A stretch of DNA of 32,590 nt from Candidatus Nanopelagicales bacterium (GTDB lineage Bacteria > Actinomycetota > Actinomycetes > S36-B12 > CAIYMF01): the NCBI GenBank assembly GCA_017882705.1, contig JADGOZ010000156.1, positions 1 to 32,590 of the forward strand, given 5' to 3'. Below are positions 1 through 6,813 of the stretch, one piece after another (the first letter of the stretch is position 1; the number at the start of each line of letters is the position of its first letter). The translations under genes and the position numbers were made by a program. The notes beneath the pieces are model-generated. The model worked only from the letters and a program-made list of their open reading frames with translations. It was not told where the DNA came from and did no database searches.

Positions 1-215
1 ACGTGCGGCAGGTCCTCGACAGCCGTGCCGCTCAACGCCGATCGCGCTGCGGCCTCGGCCGCCGCGAGGAGCTCGTCGCTCGCGTCGTCGCTCGGCCCGG
101 GGACGAGCCCGTCGACGGCGACTAGCAGCGCGCGGTAGTCGGGACGCAGCGCGACGACCGCGGGCTCGACGTGCGCGCCCGCGAGGAACAGCTCGAGCGT
201 GCTCAGGTCAGTCAT
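1..215 (-). CDS. B3/B4 tRNA-binding-domain protein, N-terminal part (runs off left edge)
   Basis: The reading frame starts with ATG at 215 and stays open to the window edge, giving 71 residues. It contains the stretch FRPDYRAL-like 'LRPDYRALLVAVDGL' and, near the edge, 'TAVEDLPHV'. I associate these with stand-alone B3/B4 domain proteins (the phenylalanyl-tRNA synthetase beta-chain editing-like fold), in which a DLPHV-AWR motif usually follows. The start overlaps the 3' end of the upstream XRE-cupin frame (stop at 208-210), so the two are translationally coupled on the minus strand. This pairing of an HTH-cupin regulator with a B3/B4 protein is, as I recall, common in actinobacteria. The C-terminal two thirds are missing only because the window ends. 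The substrate, possibly a mischarged tRNA or free amino acid, is not known from this sequence. Confidence 0.6.
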   Translation of the reverse strand, partial: MTDLSTLELFLAGAHVEPAVVALRPDYRALLVAVDGLVPGPSDDASDELLAAAEAAARSALSGTAVEDLPH

Positions 216-818
216 CGGGGGCCTCCGGCCGGGTTGCCCCGGCACCGACGCCGGGCTCGAGGACGGTCAGGGTGAACCGCGCTGGACGGGAGCGCGGGTT
301 GGTGGAGGAGTGCGGCACGTCTCCCGCGTACGCCGCTGCATCCCCGACCTTGAGCGTGACCGTCTGCTCGCCGGCCATGATCGTGACCGTGCCCCGCTGG
401 ACCTGGACGAGCTCGCGCGTGCCGGGGGTGTGGGCGTCGCTGGCGTAGTGGTCCGCGGGTCCGAGCGTCCACTCCCACAGCTCGACGACGTCGGGGGGCT
501 GCGTGCCGGCGACCAGCACGCCGCGGCCACCGGCGGCCGAGCTCCACAGCACCGCGCCCTCGCCGCGACGGGTCACCCGCACCGACCGAGGTGCGGGCGG
601 CTCGACCAGCGCCGGCAGACCGACACCGAGCGCGTCGCTGATCCGCAGCAGCGTGCCGACGCTGGGGTTGGCGCTGCCCTGCTCGACGTTGACGAACGCT
701 CGGCGGCTGACGCCGGTCGCCTCGGAGAGCTGGTCGAGCGTCCAGCGCCGGGCCTGCCGCTCCTGCCATCAGGCCCGTCGGATCGGTGCAGCGCGAGGCT
801 CTGCGTGCGGCCGGACAC
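208..818 (-). pseudogene. XRE-family HTH regulator with C-terminal cupin; N-terminus apparently frameshifted
   Basis: One minus-strand frame from 768 to 208 encodes an HTH_3/XRE DNA-binding domain ('WTLDQLSEATGVSRRAFV', then 'VEQGSANPSVGTLLRIS') followed by a cupin barrel ('VQRGTVTIMAGEQTVTL', 'GDAAAYAGDVPHS'). This is the usual architecture of small-molecule-sensing XRE-cupin repressors. The frame is closed just upstream by TGA at 771-769, directly before 'WQERQARRW', and there is no ATG, GTG or TTG in frame until GTG at 582, which would lack the HTH. A plausible start (GTG at 818, MSGRTQSLALHR, resembling the N-terminus of such regulators) lies in another frame that needs one base inserted before about 765. 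So either this is a decayed gene or the sequence has a base error. If translated only from 582, the product would be a lone 124-aa cupin. The gene reads away from the control region at 864-916 and is coupled to the B3/B4 gene downstream. Confidence 0.6.
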
Positions 819-863
819 GTCCGGATCGATGCCCTGCGGTCTCCGGCACCGGGAGGCAGCCGT

Positions 864-897
864 GTAACGAACACAAGAACTAAGTAACGATCACAAG
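864..897. repeat. Imperfect 14-bp direct repeat, candidate operator
   Basis: GTAACGAACACAAG (864-877) is repeated as GTAACGATCACAAG (884-897) with a single mismatch. The copies are 20 bp apart start to start, about two helical turns, so they present on the same DNA face. They lie in the divergent promoter region between the XRE-cupin gene and the MoaF-like gene. This arrangement suits a dimeric regulator such as the adjacent XRE-cupin protein, but binding is inferred only. Confidence 0.5.
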
Positions 898-916
898 TCA
901 ACTGTTGACAGTTGAC
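897..916. promoter_or_regulatory. Perfect 20-bp palindrome (8-bp arms, 4-bp centre), candidate operator
   Basis: GTCAACTG (897-904) - TTGA - CAGTTGAC (909-916) is a perfect inverted repeat. Its right half contains TTGACA (905-910), a consensus -35 box for plus-strand transcription. A repressor bound here would directly block the promoter of the 20-kb plus-strand gene run. The GntR/FCD regulator at 12116-12778 is the best local candidate, since that family binds short palindromes, but this is inference. The left arm shares one base with the direct repeat at 884-897. Confidence 0.55.
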
Positions 917-933
917 GCGCCTCCCTGCAAGGT
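905..933 (+). promoter_or_regulatory. Candidate promoter of the catabolic gene run
   Basis: TTGACA (905-910) is followed after 17 bp by CAAGGT (928-933), a weak -10 that keeps the conserved A at position 2 and T at position 6. The predicted transcription start near 940 leaves a leader of about 37 nt with the GGAGG site at 967-971 and GTG at 977. The -35 box lies inside the perfect palindrome 897-916, which suggests repression. The -10 match is poor, so the call is tentative. Confidence 0.4.
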
Positions 934-976
934 CATCCCATTCACCCGGCGGGCGATCAGCAGGACGGAGGTGCAC

Positions 977-1312
977 GTGACCACCAGCACCTTCCCTGCG
1001 CTTGATCGCTCGATCGTCATCGACTTCGGGCACGACGGGCCGTTCGGTCCGTTCGCGGCCGAGCTGGCGTTCTCCAGCGCGACCGAGACGGTGACGTTCG
1101 TCGTGACCCGCGGCTCCATGCGGGGCAAGACCGAGACCCTTCCGTTCACGGCGGTGCCGATCACGGACGGCATCTGGCTGGTCAGCTGGCAGGAGGCCGA
1201 CCTCCTGACCGTCGTCCAGGTCCAGGACTTCACCTCAGGCCGGCTGGTGTCCGCGGTCACGACGGCCGATCAGCAGCTCGCGACCCTGCACGGCACGCTC
1301 CAGCTCGGCTGA
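977..1312 (+). CDS. MoaF-like small beta-barrel protein
   Basis: This is a 111-aa protein starting at GTG 977, chosen because GGAGG (967-971) sits 5 nt upstream; a longer in-frame start at 905 would run through the operator and has no ribosome site. The sequence 'DFGHDGPFGPFAAELAFSS', then 'TETLPFTAVPITDGIWLVSWQEAD' split by a turn, and the C-terminal 'ATLHGTLQ' match MoaF-like (molybdenum-cofactor-biosynthesis F-related) lipocalin-type proteins. Despite the name, these are usually not Mo-cofactor enzymes, and their ligand is generally unknown. No signal peptide is visible, so it is probably cytoplasmic. It is the first gene of the plus-strand run, 65 bp ahead of the lyase, and may bind a pathway intermediate or act as a small isomerase or lyase-like protein. 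The specific role is unassigned. Confidence 0.6.
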   Translation: MTTSTFPALDRSIVIDFGHDGPFGPFAAELAFSSATETVTFVVTRGSMRGKTETLPFTAVPITDGIWLVSWQEADLLTVVQVQDFTSGRLVSAVTTADQQLATLHGTLQLG

Positions 1313-1377
1313 ACGGACACCCGGCCGGTCGATCGGACGACCGGCACCAGCCCAACGACGTCAGAAGAGGGACATCT

Positions 1378-2256
1378 GTGGCCACGATGCGATCGCTCAT
1401 CGCGAGCGCCAGGGCCGACCGCCGAGCCGTGGTCCTGCCGGGGGCCTACGACGCGCTGAGCGCGCGGTTGATCGAGGCGGCGGGATTCCCGGCGGTCTAC
1501 GTCACCGGCGCAGGGCTCGCCAACTCGAGCCTCGGCGCTCCGGACATCGGTCTCGTCACGGTCACGGAGATGCGTGACCACGTGGCGCGCATCGCTGACG
1601 CGGTCGATGTCCCGCTCGTGGTCGACGCCGACACCGGCTTCGGGAACGCGATCAACATGCGGCGCACCGTGCGCCTTCTCGAGCGGGCCGGCGCCTCGGC
1701 GCTGCAGATCGAGGACCAGGTCTTCCCGAAGAAGTGCGGGCACTTCGCAGGCAAGGCGGTCATCCCGGCGGACGAGATGGTCCAGAAGATCCATGCGGCC
1801 GTCGACGCCCGCGACAACGAGGACCTCGTCCTGATCGCGCGGACGGACGCCCGCGCGGTCTCCACGCTGGACGAGGCACTGGAACGCGCGGACCTCTACC
1901 GCCAGGCCGGAGCCGACGTCCTGTTCGTCGAGGCACCCGAGTCGGAGGACGAGCTGCGCCGGATCGGCGCGCACTTCGACGTACCCCTCGTGGCCAACAT
2001 GGTCGAGGGTGGGAGGACCCCGCTGCTGAGCGCCGAACAGCTCGCCGAGCTCGGGTACAGCCTGGTGCTGTTCGCCAATGCCGCCCTGCGCGTGTCGCAA
2101 CGTGCCATGACCGAGCTGCTCCGTGAGCTCTCGACCAGCGGGTCGACGAACGCGCTCCTCGGCCAGATGGCCACCTGGGACGAGCGGCAGGAGGGCGTCG
2201 GCAAGCCGTTCTACGACGCCCTCGAGGCCAAGTACTCCACGAAGGACCACGCATGA
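1378..2256 (+). CDS. Isocitrate lyase/PEP mutase family lyase (2-methylisocitrate lyase-like)
   Basis: This 292-aa (beta/alpha)8 enzyme starts at GTG 1378 after AGAAGAGGG. Family landmarks are present: an N-terminal 'LPGAYDALSARLIEAAGF', the metal-binding 'VVDADTGFGN', 'IEDQVFPKKCGH' with the catalytic-loop Cys near residue 120, then 'LIARTDAR' and 'FVEAPES'. The KKCGH motif is typical of lyases of the superfamily (2-methylisocitrate lyase, 2,3-dimethylmalate lyase, oxaloacetate decarboxylase) rather than of PEP mutases in phosphonate synthesis. It probably cleaves a C-C bond in a 2-hydroxy dicarboxylic or tricarboxylic acid using Mg2+. Its stop overlaps the next start (ATGA at 2253-2256), so it is coupled to the amidohydrolase. 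With the PrpD-type genes at 16954-19697 it could complete a dehydratase-lyase sequence, but the substrate is not defined. Confidence 0.85.
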   Translation: MATMRSLIASARADRRAVVLPGAYDALSARLIEAAGFPAVYVTGAGLANSSLGAPDIGLVTVTEMRDHVARIADAVDVPLVVDADTGFGNAINMRRTVRLLERAGASALQIEDQVFPKKCGHFAGKAVIPADEMVQKIHAAVDARDNEDLVLIARTDARAVSTLDEALERADLYRQAGADVLFVEAPESEDELRRIGAHFDVPLVANMVEGGRTPLLSAEQLAELGYSLVLFANAALRVSQRAMTELLRELSTSGSTNALLGQMATWDERQEGVGKPFYDALEAKYSTKDHA

Positions 2257-3647
2257 CAATCGCCGACCTGCGTATCGCCAACGCGGACGTCGTCCTGCCC
2301 GAGGGCGTGCGCCGCGTCGACCTCATCGTCGACGGCGGGGTCATCACGGAGATCGTGGACCCGTCGGTCGCCGTGGCGACGACCGACGTGGTCGACGCGA
2401 CCGGGCTGCACGTGCTGCCCGGAGTCGTCGACCCGCACGTGCACCTCGGACCCAACATCACGTTCCCGCAGTCCGACGCCGACGTCTCGCCCGAGACGCG
2501 ATCGGCCGCGGCCGGCGGGGTGACGACCATGCTGGCCTACCTCATGTCGCCGACGCCTTACCACGACGTGTTCCCCGTGGCGAAGCAGGCGATGGAGGCC
2601 AGCTCGGTCGTCGACTTCGGCTTCCACTTCTGCGTCGTCTCGCGCGACCAGCTCGACGCTCTGCCCGACTACGTCCGCGACCTCGGCGTGAGCTCGTTCA
2701 AGTTCTTCATGAACTTCCGCGGCGAGGAGGGTGCCTATCTCGGCCTGCCCGGCAACGACGACGGTTTCCTGTTCGACCTCCTGCAGTCCTGCGAGGCCAA
2801 CGGCGCCATGCTCGATCCGCACGCCGAGAACATCGAGCTGGTGTGGCGTCTGCGGGCGGCCGGACTCGTCGAGGGCCGTACGGCGCTGGACTCATGGAAC
2901 CTCGCGCGTCCGGACTACGTCGAGGCCGAGGCGCTGAACCGTCTCGCGTTCCTCGCCCGGGTGACGGGTGCCAGCGTCTACGCCGTCCACACGACGAACG
3001 CCCTGGCCCTCGACGTGCTGCGCCAGGGTCGCCACGCCTACGAGAACATCTTCGTCGAGTCGTGTCCGCACTACCTCACGCTCGACGTCGACTCCCCGTG
3101 CGGCACCTACGGCAAGGTGAACCCCCCGTTGCGCACGGCGAGCGACCGCGAGGCGCTCTGGCGCGCGGTCGCGGAGGGCCTCGTCGACACCATCGGCTCC
3201 GACCACGTCCCGCGGCACCGGTCCTTCAAGGAGAAGGACATCTGGACCGCGTCGGCCGGCTTCCCCGGGCTGGAGAACCTCCTTCCCACCCTGCTGTCCA
3301 GCGGGCACAACCAGCGGGGGCTCCCGCTGCAGCGCGTCGCGGAGATCTCGAGCACGCGTCCGGCGCAGCTCTTCGGCCTGTACCCGAAGAAGGGCGTGAT
3401 CGCCGTCGGCTCCGACGCCGACCTCGCGCTCGTCGACCTGCGCGAGGAGTACGTCGTGCACGGGGCCGACCAGCTCTCGGCGTCGGAGTACACGCCGTGG
3501 GAGGGCGAGACGATGACCGGTCGTGTCCGCCACACGTACGTGCGGGGCACCCGGGTCTTCTCCGTCGGTCAGGAGTTCGGCGCGCCGACCGGCCGGTTCC
3601 TCGAGCGCCGCAGCAGCGGCGCGACAGCGTTGGAGGTGTCGGCATGA
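2253..3647 (+). CDS. Dihydropyrimidinase/hydantoinase-type amidohydrolase
   Basis: This is a 464-aa cyclic amidohydrolase. Its binuclear-metal ligands are visible: 'VVDPHVHLG' (His62 and His64), 'SSFKFFMNF' with the carboxylated Lys near 150, 'MLDPHAEN', 'VYAVHTT' and 'TIGSDHVP' with Asp near 317. The small N-terminal beta domain and its C-terminal completion (up to 'GRVRHTYVRGTRVF') flank the barrel, and the length is normal for D-hydantoinase, dihydropyrimidinase and allantoinase relatives. It should hydrolyse a cyclic amide, imide or ureide ring in the cytoplasm. It overlaps both neighbours by 4 bases. The next gene encodes an isochorismatase-type amidase of the N-carbamoylsarcosine amidase group, so a two-step ring opening followed by amide or carbamoyl removal is a reasonable inference. 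The exact substrate is unknown. Confidence 0.85.
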   Translation: MTIADLRIANADVVLPEGVRRVDLIVDGGVITEIVDPSVAVATTDVVDATGLHVLPGVVDPHVHLGPNITFPQSDADVSPETRSAAAGGVTTMLAYLMSPTPYHDVFPVAKQAMEASSVVDFGFHFCVVSRDQLDALPDYVRDLGVSSFKFFMNFRGEEGAYLGLPGNDDGFLFDLLQSCEANGAMLDPHAENIELVWRLRAAGLVEGRTALDSWNLARPDYVEAEALNRLAFLARVTGASVYAVHTTNALALDVLRQGRHAYENIFVESCPHYLTLDVDSPCGTYGKVNPPLRTASDREALWRAVAEGLVDTIGSDHVPRHRSFKEKDIWTASAGFPGLENLLPTLLSSGHNQRGLPLQRVAEISSTRPAQLFGLYPKKGVIAVGSDADLALVDLREEYVVHGADQLSASEYTPWEGETMTGRVRHTYVRGTRVFSVGQEFGAPTGRFLERRSSGATALEVSA

Positions 3648-4336
3648 CGACTCCTTGGGACGGTGTCATCACCGCGGAGGACGAGCGTCGCTACGAGAAG
3701 GCCGGCTTCGGCCGCCCCTCGGGCATCGGGGCGAGGCCCGCGCTGCTCATCATCGACGTGCAGTACCGCACCCTCGGCGACACCCCGAAGCCGTTCGACG
3801 AGGCGCTCGAGGACTACACGACGGCGTGCGGCGAGGTGGGCTGGGCCGCCGTCGACCACATCACGGACCTGCTCGCCTTCTTCCGCGAGAACGACCTCCC
3901 CGTGCTCTATCCGCACGTCGCACCGAAGCAGTCCTACGACGCCGGCACGCTCGGGGCGAAGGTCCCCTCGATCATGCTGGTTCCCGAGCAGGGCTACCGG
4001 ATCCCTGACGTGCTGGCGCCAGGGCCGAACGACGTGATGCTGCCCAAGAAGCACCCGAGCGCGTTCTTCGGGACGCCGCTGACGAGCTACCTCATCGGGC
4101 TCGGCGTCGACACCCTCGTCGTCACCGGCTGCAGCACCAGCGGGTGCGTCCGCTCCACGGTCGTGGATGCCTTCGCCTACAACTTCAAGGCCGTCGTCCC
4201 CTACGACGCGGTGTACGACCGGAGCGAGACCGTCCACAAGGTCAACCTGTTCGACATGGGACAGAAGTACGCCGACGTCATGAGCACCGACGACGCCATC
4301 GGCGCGCTCGGGTCGGCCATCGGAAGAGGGGTCTGA
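3644..4336 (+). CDS. Isochorismatase-family cysteine hydrolase (N-carbamoylsarcosine amidase-like)
   Basis: This 230-aa protein has the Asp-Lys-Cys triad of the cysteine hydrolase superfamily: Asp38 in 'ALLIIDVQ', Lys135/136 in 'LPKKHPSAF' and Cys168 in 'CSTSGCVRST'. The N-terminal extension before the core and the length match the N-carbamoylsarcosine/maleamate amidohydrolase branch better than short nicotinamidases or true isochorismatases. It should release ammonia (and CO2 when acting on carbamoyl compounds) from a linear amide. It starts inside the stop of the hydantoinase-like gene, and the cupin follows 2 bp after its end. It probably acts on the ring-opened product of that enzyme. Maleamate-type or carbamoyl substrates are both possible. 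Confidence 0.8.
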   Translation: MTTPWDGVITAEDERRYEKAGFGRPSGIGARPALLIIDVQYRTLGDTPKPFDEALEDYTTACGEVGWAAVDHITDLLAFFRENDLPVLYPHVAPKQSYDAGTLGAKVPSIMLVPEQGYRIPDVLAPGPNDVMLPKKHPSAFFGTPLTSYLIGLGVDTLVVTGCSTSGCVRSTVVDAFAYNFKAVVPYDAVYDRSETVHKVNLFDMGQKYADVMSTDDAIGALGSAIGRGV

Positions 4337-4338
4337 AC

Positions 4339-4707
4339 GTGTATTCGCTCAACTGGAACCAGGTCCCTGAGACCGAGAACCTGCCCAACAACTTCCGCAC
4401 GGCGATGGCCGGGAAGGAGATGGGCATCAACCGGGTCCGCTGGGTGCACCCGACCACGCTGCCCGCGCACGTCCACGACGACGCCGAGCAGGCGGTGCTC
4501 GTGATCGAAGGCATCATCAAGTTCACGATCGGGCACGAGTCACTGACGCTGGGCGTCGGTGACGTCGCGGTCATACCGCGCGGCGTCGTGCACGGTGGCG
4601 AGAGCGTCGTGGGCGAGGCGGTGTTCGTCGAGATCTTCGCGCCGCTGCGGCTGGAGAACCTGCTCGGCTTCCTCGGTGACGCGTTCGTCGCCCCCGGGAG
4701 CAGCTGA
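4339..4707 (+). CDS. Small cupin-domain protein
   Basis: This 122-aa single-domain cupin starts at GTG 4339, two bases after the previous stop. Cupin motif 1 is visible as 'LPAHVHDDAEQAVLVIEGIIKF' in two parts (His-x-His, then the Glu/Gln region and Gly), and motif 2 as 'GDVAVIPRGVVHGGES', with a final His that could complete a metal site. There is no DNA-binding domain. Such proteins can be isomerases, dioxygenase-like enzymes, decarboxylases or small-molecule binders. The tight position between an amidase and an MBL hydrolase argues for an enzymatic step in the pathway rather than regulation. The function is not assigned. Confidence 0.75.
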   Translation: MYSLNWNQVPETENLPNNFRTAMAGKEMGINRVRWVHPTTLPAHVHDDAEQAVLVIEGIIKFTIGHESLTLGVGDVAVIPRGVVHGGESVVGEAVFVEIFAPLRLENLLGFLGDAFVAPGSS

Positions 4708-4708
4708 C

Positions 4709-5572
4709 ATGGCGCCGCAGCGGATCAGCCCGAGCGTGGTGGTCGAGACCGAGCACTACGGGTCCAACAACAGCGCGATCATCGGCACGGACGGCGTCAT
4801 CCTCGTCGACGCGCCGCACCTGCTGTCCGACGCGCACGCCTGGCGCACCTACGTCGAGTCGTTCGGCCCGATCCGGTTCCTGGTCCACTCCGACCACCAC
4901 CCGGACCACACGATCGGCAACTTCCTGATTCCCGGCGAGATCGTCGCGCACGCGGAGACCCGTCGCAGGTTGGCCACCGAGCCACCGTCGATGGAGTACC
5001 TGCGCGACCTGCTCGGCCGCCTAGACCCCGAAGGCGACCACTGGCTCGACGGCTACGCCGTCCGGCTCCCCACGGTCGTGTTCGAGGACGCGATGACCCT
5101 GCACCTCGAGAACGTGAGGCTGGAGCTGAAGTACCAGCGTGGTCACACACGCAACAGCATCCTGTCCTTCCTTCCCGAGGAGGGCGTGCTCTTCACGGGA
5201 GACATCGTGTGCGAGGCGGGACTGCCGTCCTTCCAGGACAGCCGTCTCGTCGACTGGTTCGACGCGCTCGACGTCGTGGACTCCTACGACTTCGAGATCG
5301 TCGTCCCGGGCCACGGCCAGGTGACCGACCGGGCGGGCGTCGCGCGCTATCGCGACCTCGGCCGTCAGGTGGTCGCCGACGTCGCCGAGCGACTCGGCAA
5401 GGGCCAGGAGAAGGACCAGATCGTTGCCCAGGTGCGGTTCGAGGACAACATCCACGTCCCCATGGGTACCAATGCGGGCTATCCCGACGACCTGATCGAG
5501 AGCTTCCAGGAGCGTTCGGTCGCCCGCATCGTCGAAGACCTGCAGGAGACGCCCGGTCTCGTGCATCGCTAG
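4709..5572 (+). CDS. MBL-fold metallo-hydrolase
   Basis: This 287-aa metallo-beta-lactamase-fold protein starts at ATG 4709, one base after the cupin stop. The metal motif reads HSDHHPDH (residues 60-67), so the first His of the usual HxHxDH is Asp62. His64, Asp66 and His67 are kept, and further ligands are likely in 'RGHTRNS', 'FTGDIV' and 'VVPGHG'. The family hydrolyses lactones, thioesters, esters or cyclic amides, usually with two zinc ions. The Asp ligand suggests a different metal preference or geometry, which is inference. No signal peptide is seen. It closes the first catabolic block, 74 bp before the transporter genes. Confidence 0.8.
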   Translation: MAPQRISPSVVVETEHYGSNNSAIIGTDGVILVDAPHLLSDAHAWRTYVESFGPIRFLVHSDHHPDHTIGNFLIPGEIVAHAETRRRLATEPPSMEYLRDLLGRLDPEGDHWLDGYAVRLPTVVFEDAMTLHLENVRLELKYQRGHTRNSILSFLPEEGVLFTGDIVCEAGLPSFQDSRLVDWFDALDVVDSYDFEIVVPGHGQVTDRAGVARYRDLGRQVVADVAERLGKGQEKDQIVAQVRFEDNIHVPMGTNAGYPDDLIESFQERSVARIVEDLQETPGLVHR

Positions 5573-5646
5573 TCGCTCGTCACCCTCGTCAGCGCCAGGA
5601 GCACCCACAGTCCCACGCTCCCAACGGAACAAGATTCGGAGACCAC

Positions 5647-6813
5647 ATGCGAAAGCGCTCAGTCCTCCTCGGAGTACCTGCGTTCTGCGTCGCCCTGCTT
5701 CTCGCTGGTTGCGGTAGCAGCTCGAGCTCCACGACATCCTCGTCCGCCGCCCCGTCGGGCTCGACGAGCTCCAGCGGCACCGATGCCGTCGCAGCTGCTC
5801 AGGCGACCATCGACGCGGCCAAGGCCGTCCCCAGCGCCGAGAACCTCGGCACTGCGATCGACGTCAAGAAGCTCGCGGGCAAGACGATCTACAGCATCCC
5901 GATCGACAGCAAGCTCGAGTTCTACCAGGTCGGCGAGAAGGCCATGAAGGCCATCGCCGAGAAGGCCGGGCTCAAGTACATCACCTTCCCGTCGGACGGC
6001 ACGCCCACGTCGTACCAGCAGGGCATCGCCCAGGCCATCGCGGCCAAGGCGGGCGCCATCCTGCTCAACGGCCCGCTTCCCGAGACCCTCGCCCCGCAGA
6101 TCGCGGACGCGAAGGCGGCCGGAATCCCGGTCATCCCGCTCCACCTCTCGGACAAGTCGGCCACGCCGCGGACGATCACTCCGTACGAGGCCTTCGCACC
6201 GTTCAACGACGGTGCCAAGCTGTCGACCCTGTACTCCGTCGTCGACCTCAAGGGCGCGCCCGTCAAGGCGCTCGTGATCGAGGCCTCGGGCACCGGCCCG
6301 TCGGCCGGCATGGTTCAGACGATCAAGGACACGCTCGCCAGCTCGGCTCCGGCCGGCAGCGCGGTGGCGGCCGAGATCAACTCGCAGGTGCCGCAGTGGT
6401 CGACCGACATCCAGCCGGCCGTCCAGTCCGCGCTGCTCAAGGACCCCTCGATCAACGCGGTCATCCCGATCTACGACTCGATGGCGCTCTTCGCGATCCC
6501 CGGCATCCAGCAGGCTGCCGCTGACCGCACCATCGGCGTCTACTCCTTCAACGGCACTCCCGCCGTCATGAAGCTCATCAAGGACGGCACCATGCGTGCC
6601 GACGTCGCCGAGAACCCGGACTGGGTGGCGTACGTCAACCTCGACACCGCCTTCCGCGGCATGCTCGACTCCGGTCCGATCGCCGGTGTCTCCGGTCCGG
6701 TCCGCCTCATCGACGCGAGCAACGTCGACGAGACCGGCAACCCGCCGGAGAGCGGCAAGGGCTTCGGCGACGCCTACCCGGCGGCCTACCAGAAGCTCTG
6801 GGGTCTTGGATGA
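5647..6813 (+). CDS. Sugar-type ABC transporter substrate-binding lipoprotein
   Basis: This 388-aa lipoprotein has the N-terminus 'MRKRSVLLGVPAFCVALLLAGC': a basic start, a hydrophobic core and the lipobox LAGC with the lipidated Cys at residue 22. A Ser/Thr-rich linker of about 25 residues follows. The body is a periplasmic-binding-protein type 1 (RbsB-like) domain: 'GKTIYSIPIDSKLEF', 'GIAQAIAAKAGAILLNGP', 'AAGIPVIPLH' and 'INAVIPIYDSMALFAIPG'. GGAG (5637-5640) precedes ATG 5647. It overlaps the ATPase gene by 4 bases and so belongs to a complete SBP-ATPase-permease importer. Members of this CUT2-like class also carry non-sugar polyols and cyclic compounds, so the ligand here may be the alcohol substrate of the downstream dehydrogenase (inference). 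Confidence 0.88.
   Translation: MRKRSVLLGVPAFCVALLLAGCGSSSSSTTSSSAAPSGSTSSSGTDAVAAAQATIDAAKAVPSAENLGTAIDVKKLAGKTIYSIPIDSKLEFYQVGEKAMKAIAEKAGLKYITFPSDGTPTSYQQGIAQAIAAKAGAILLNGPLPETLAPQIADAKAAGIPVIPLHLSDKSATPRTITPYEAFAPFNDGAKLSTLYSVVDLKGAPVKALVIEASGTGPSAGMVQTIKDTLASSAPAGSAVAAEINSQVPQWSTDIQPAVQSALLKDPSINAVIPIYDSMALFAIPGIQQAAADRTIGVYSFNGTPAVMKLIKDGTMRADVAENPDWVAYVNLDTAFRGMLDSGPIAGVSGPVRLIDASNVDETGNPPESGKGFGDAYPAAYQKLWGLG

Noticed and set aside
2123..3644. Upstream plus-strand extension of the isochorismatase-like frame
   Set aside because: The extension lies over the amidohydrolase gene and is Arg/Pro-rich shadow sequence. The true start is ATG 3644 in the ATGA overlap.
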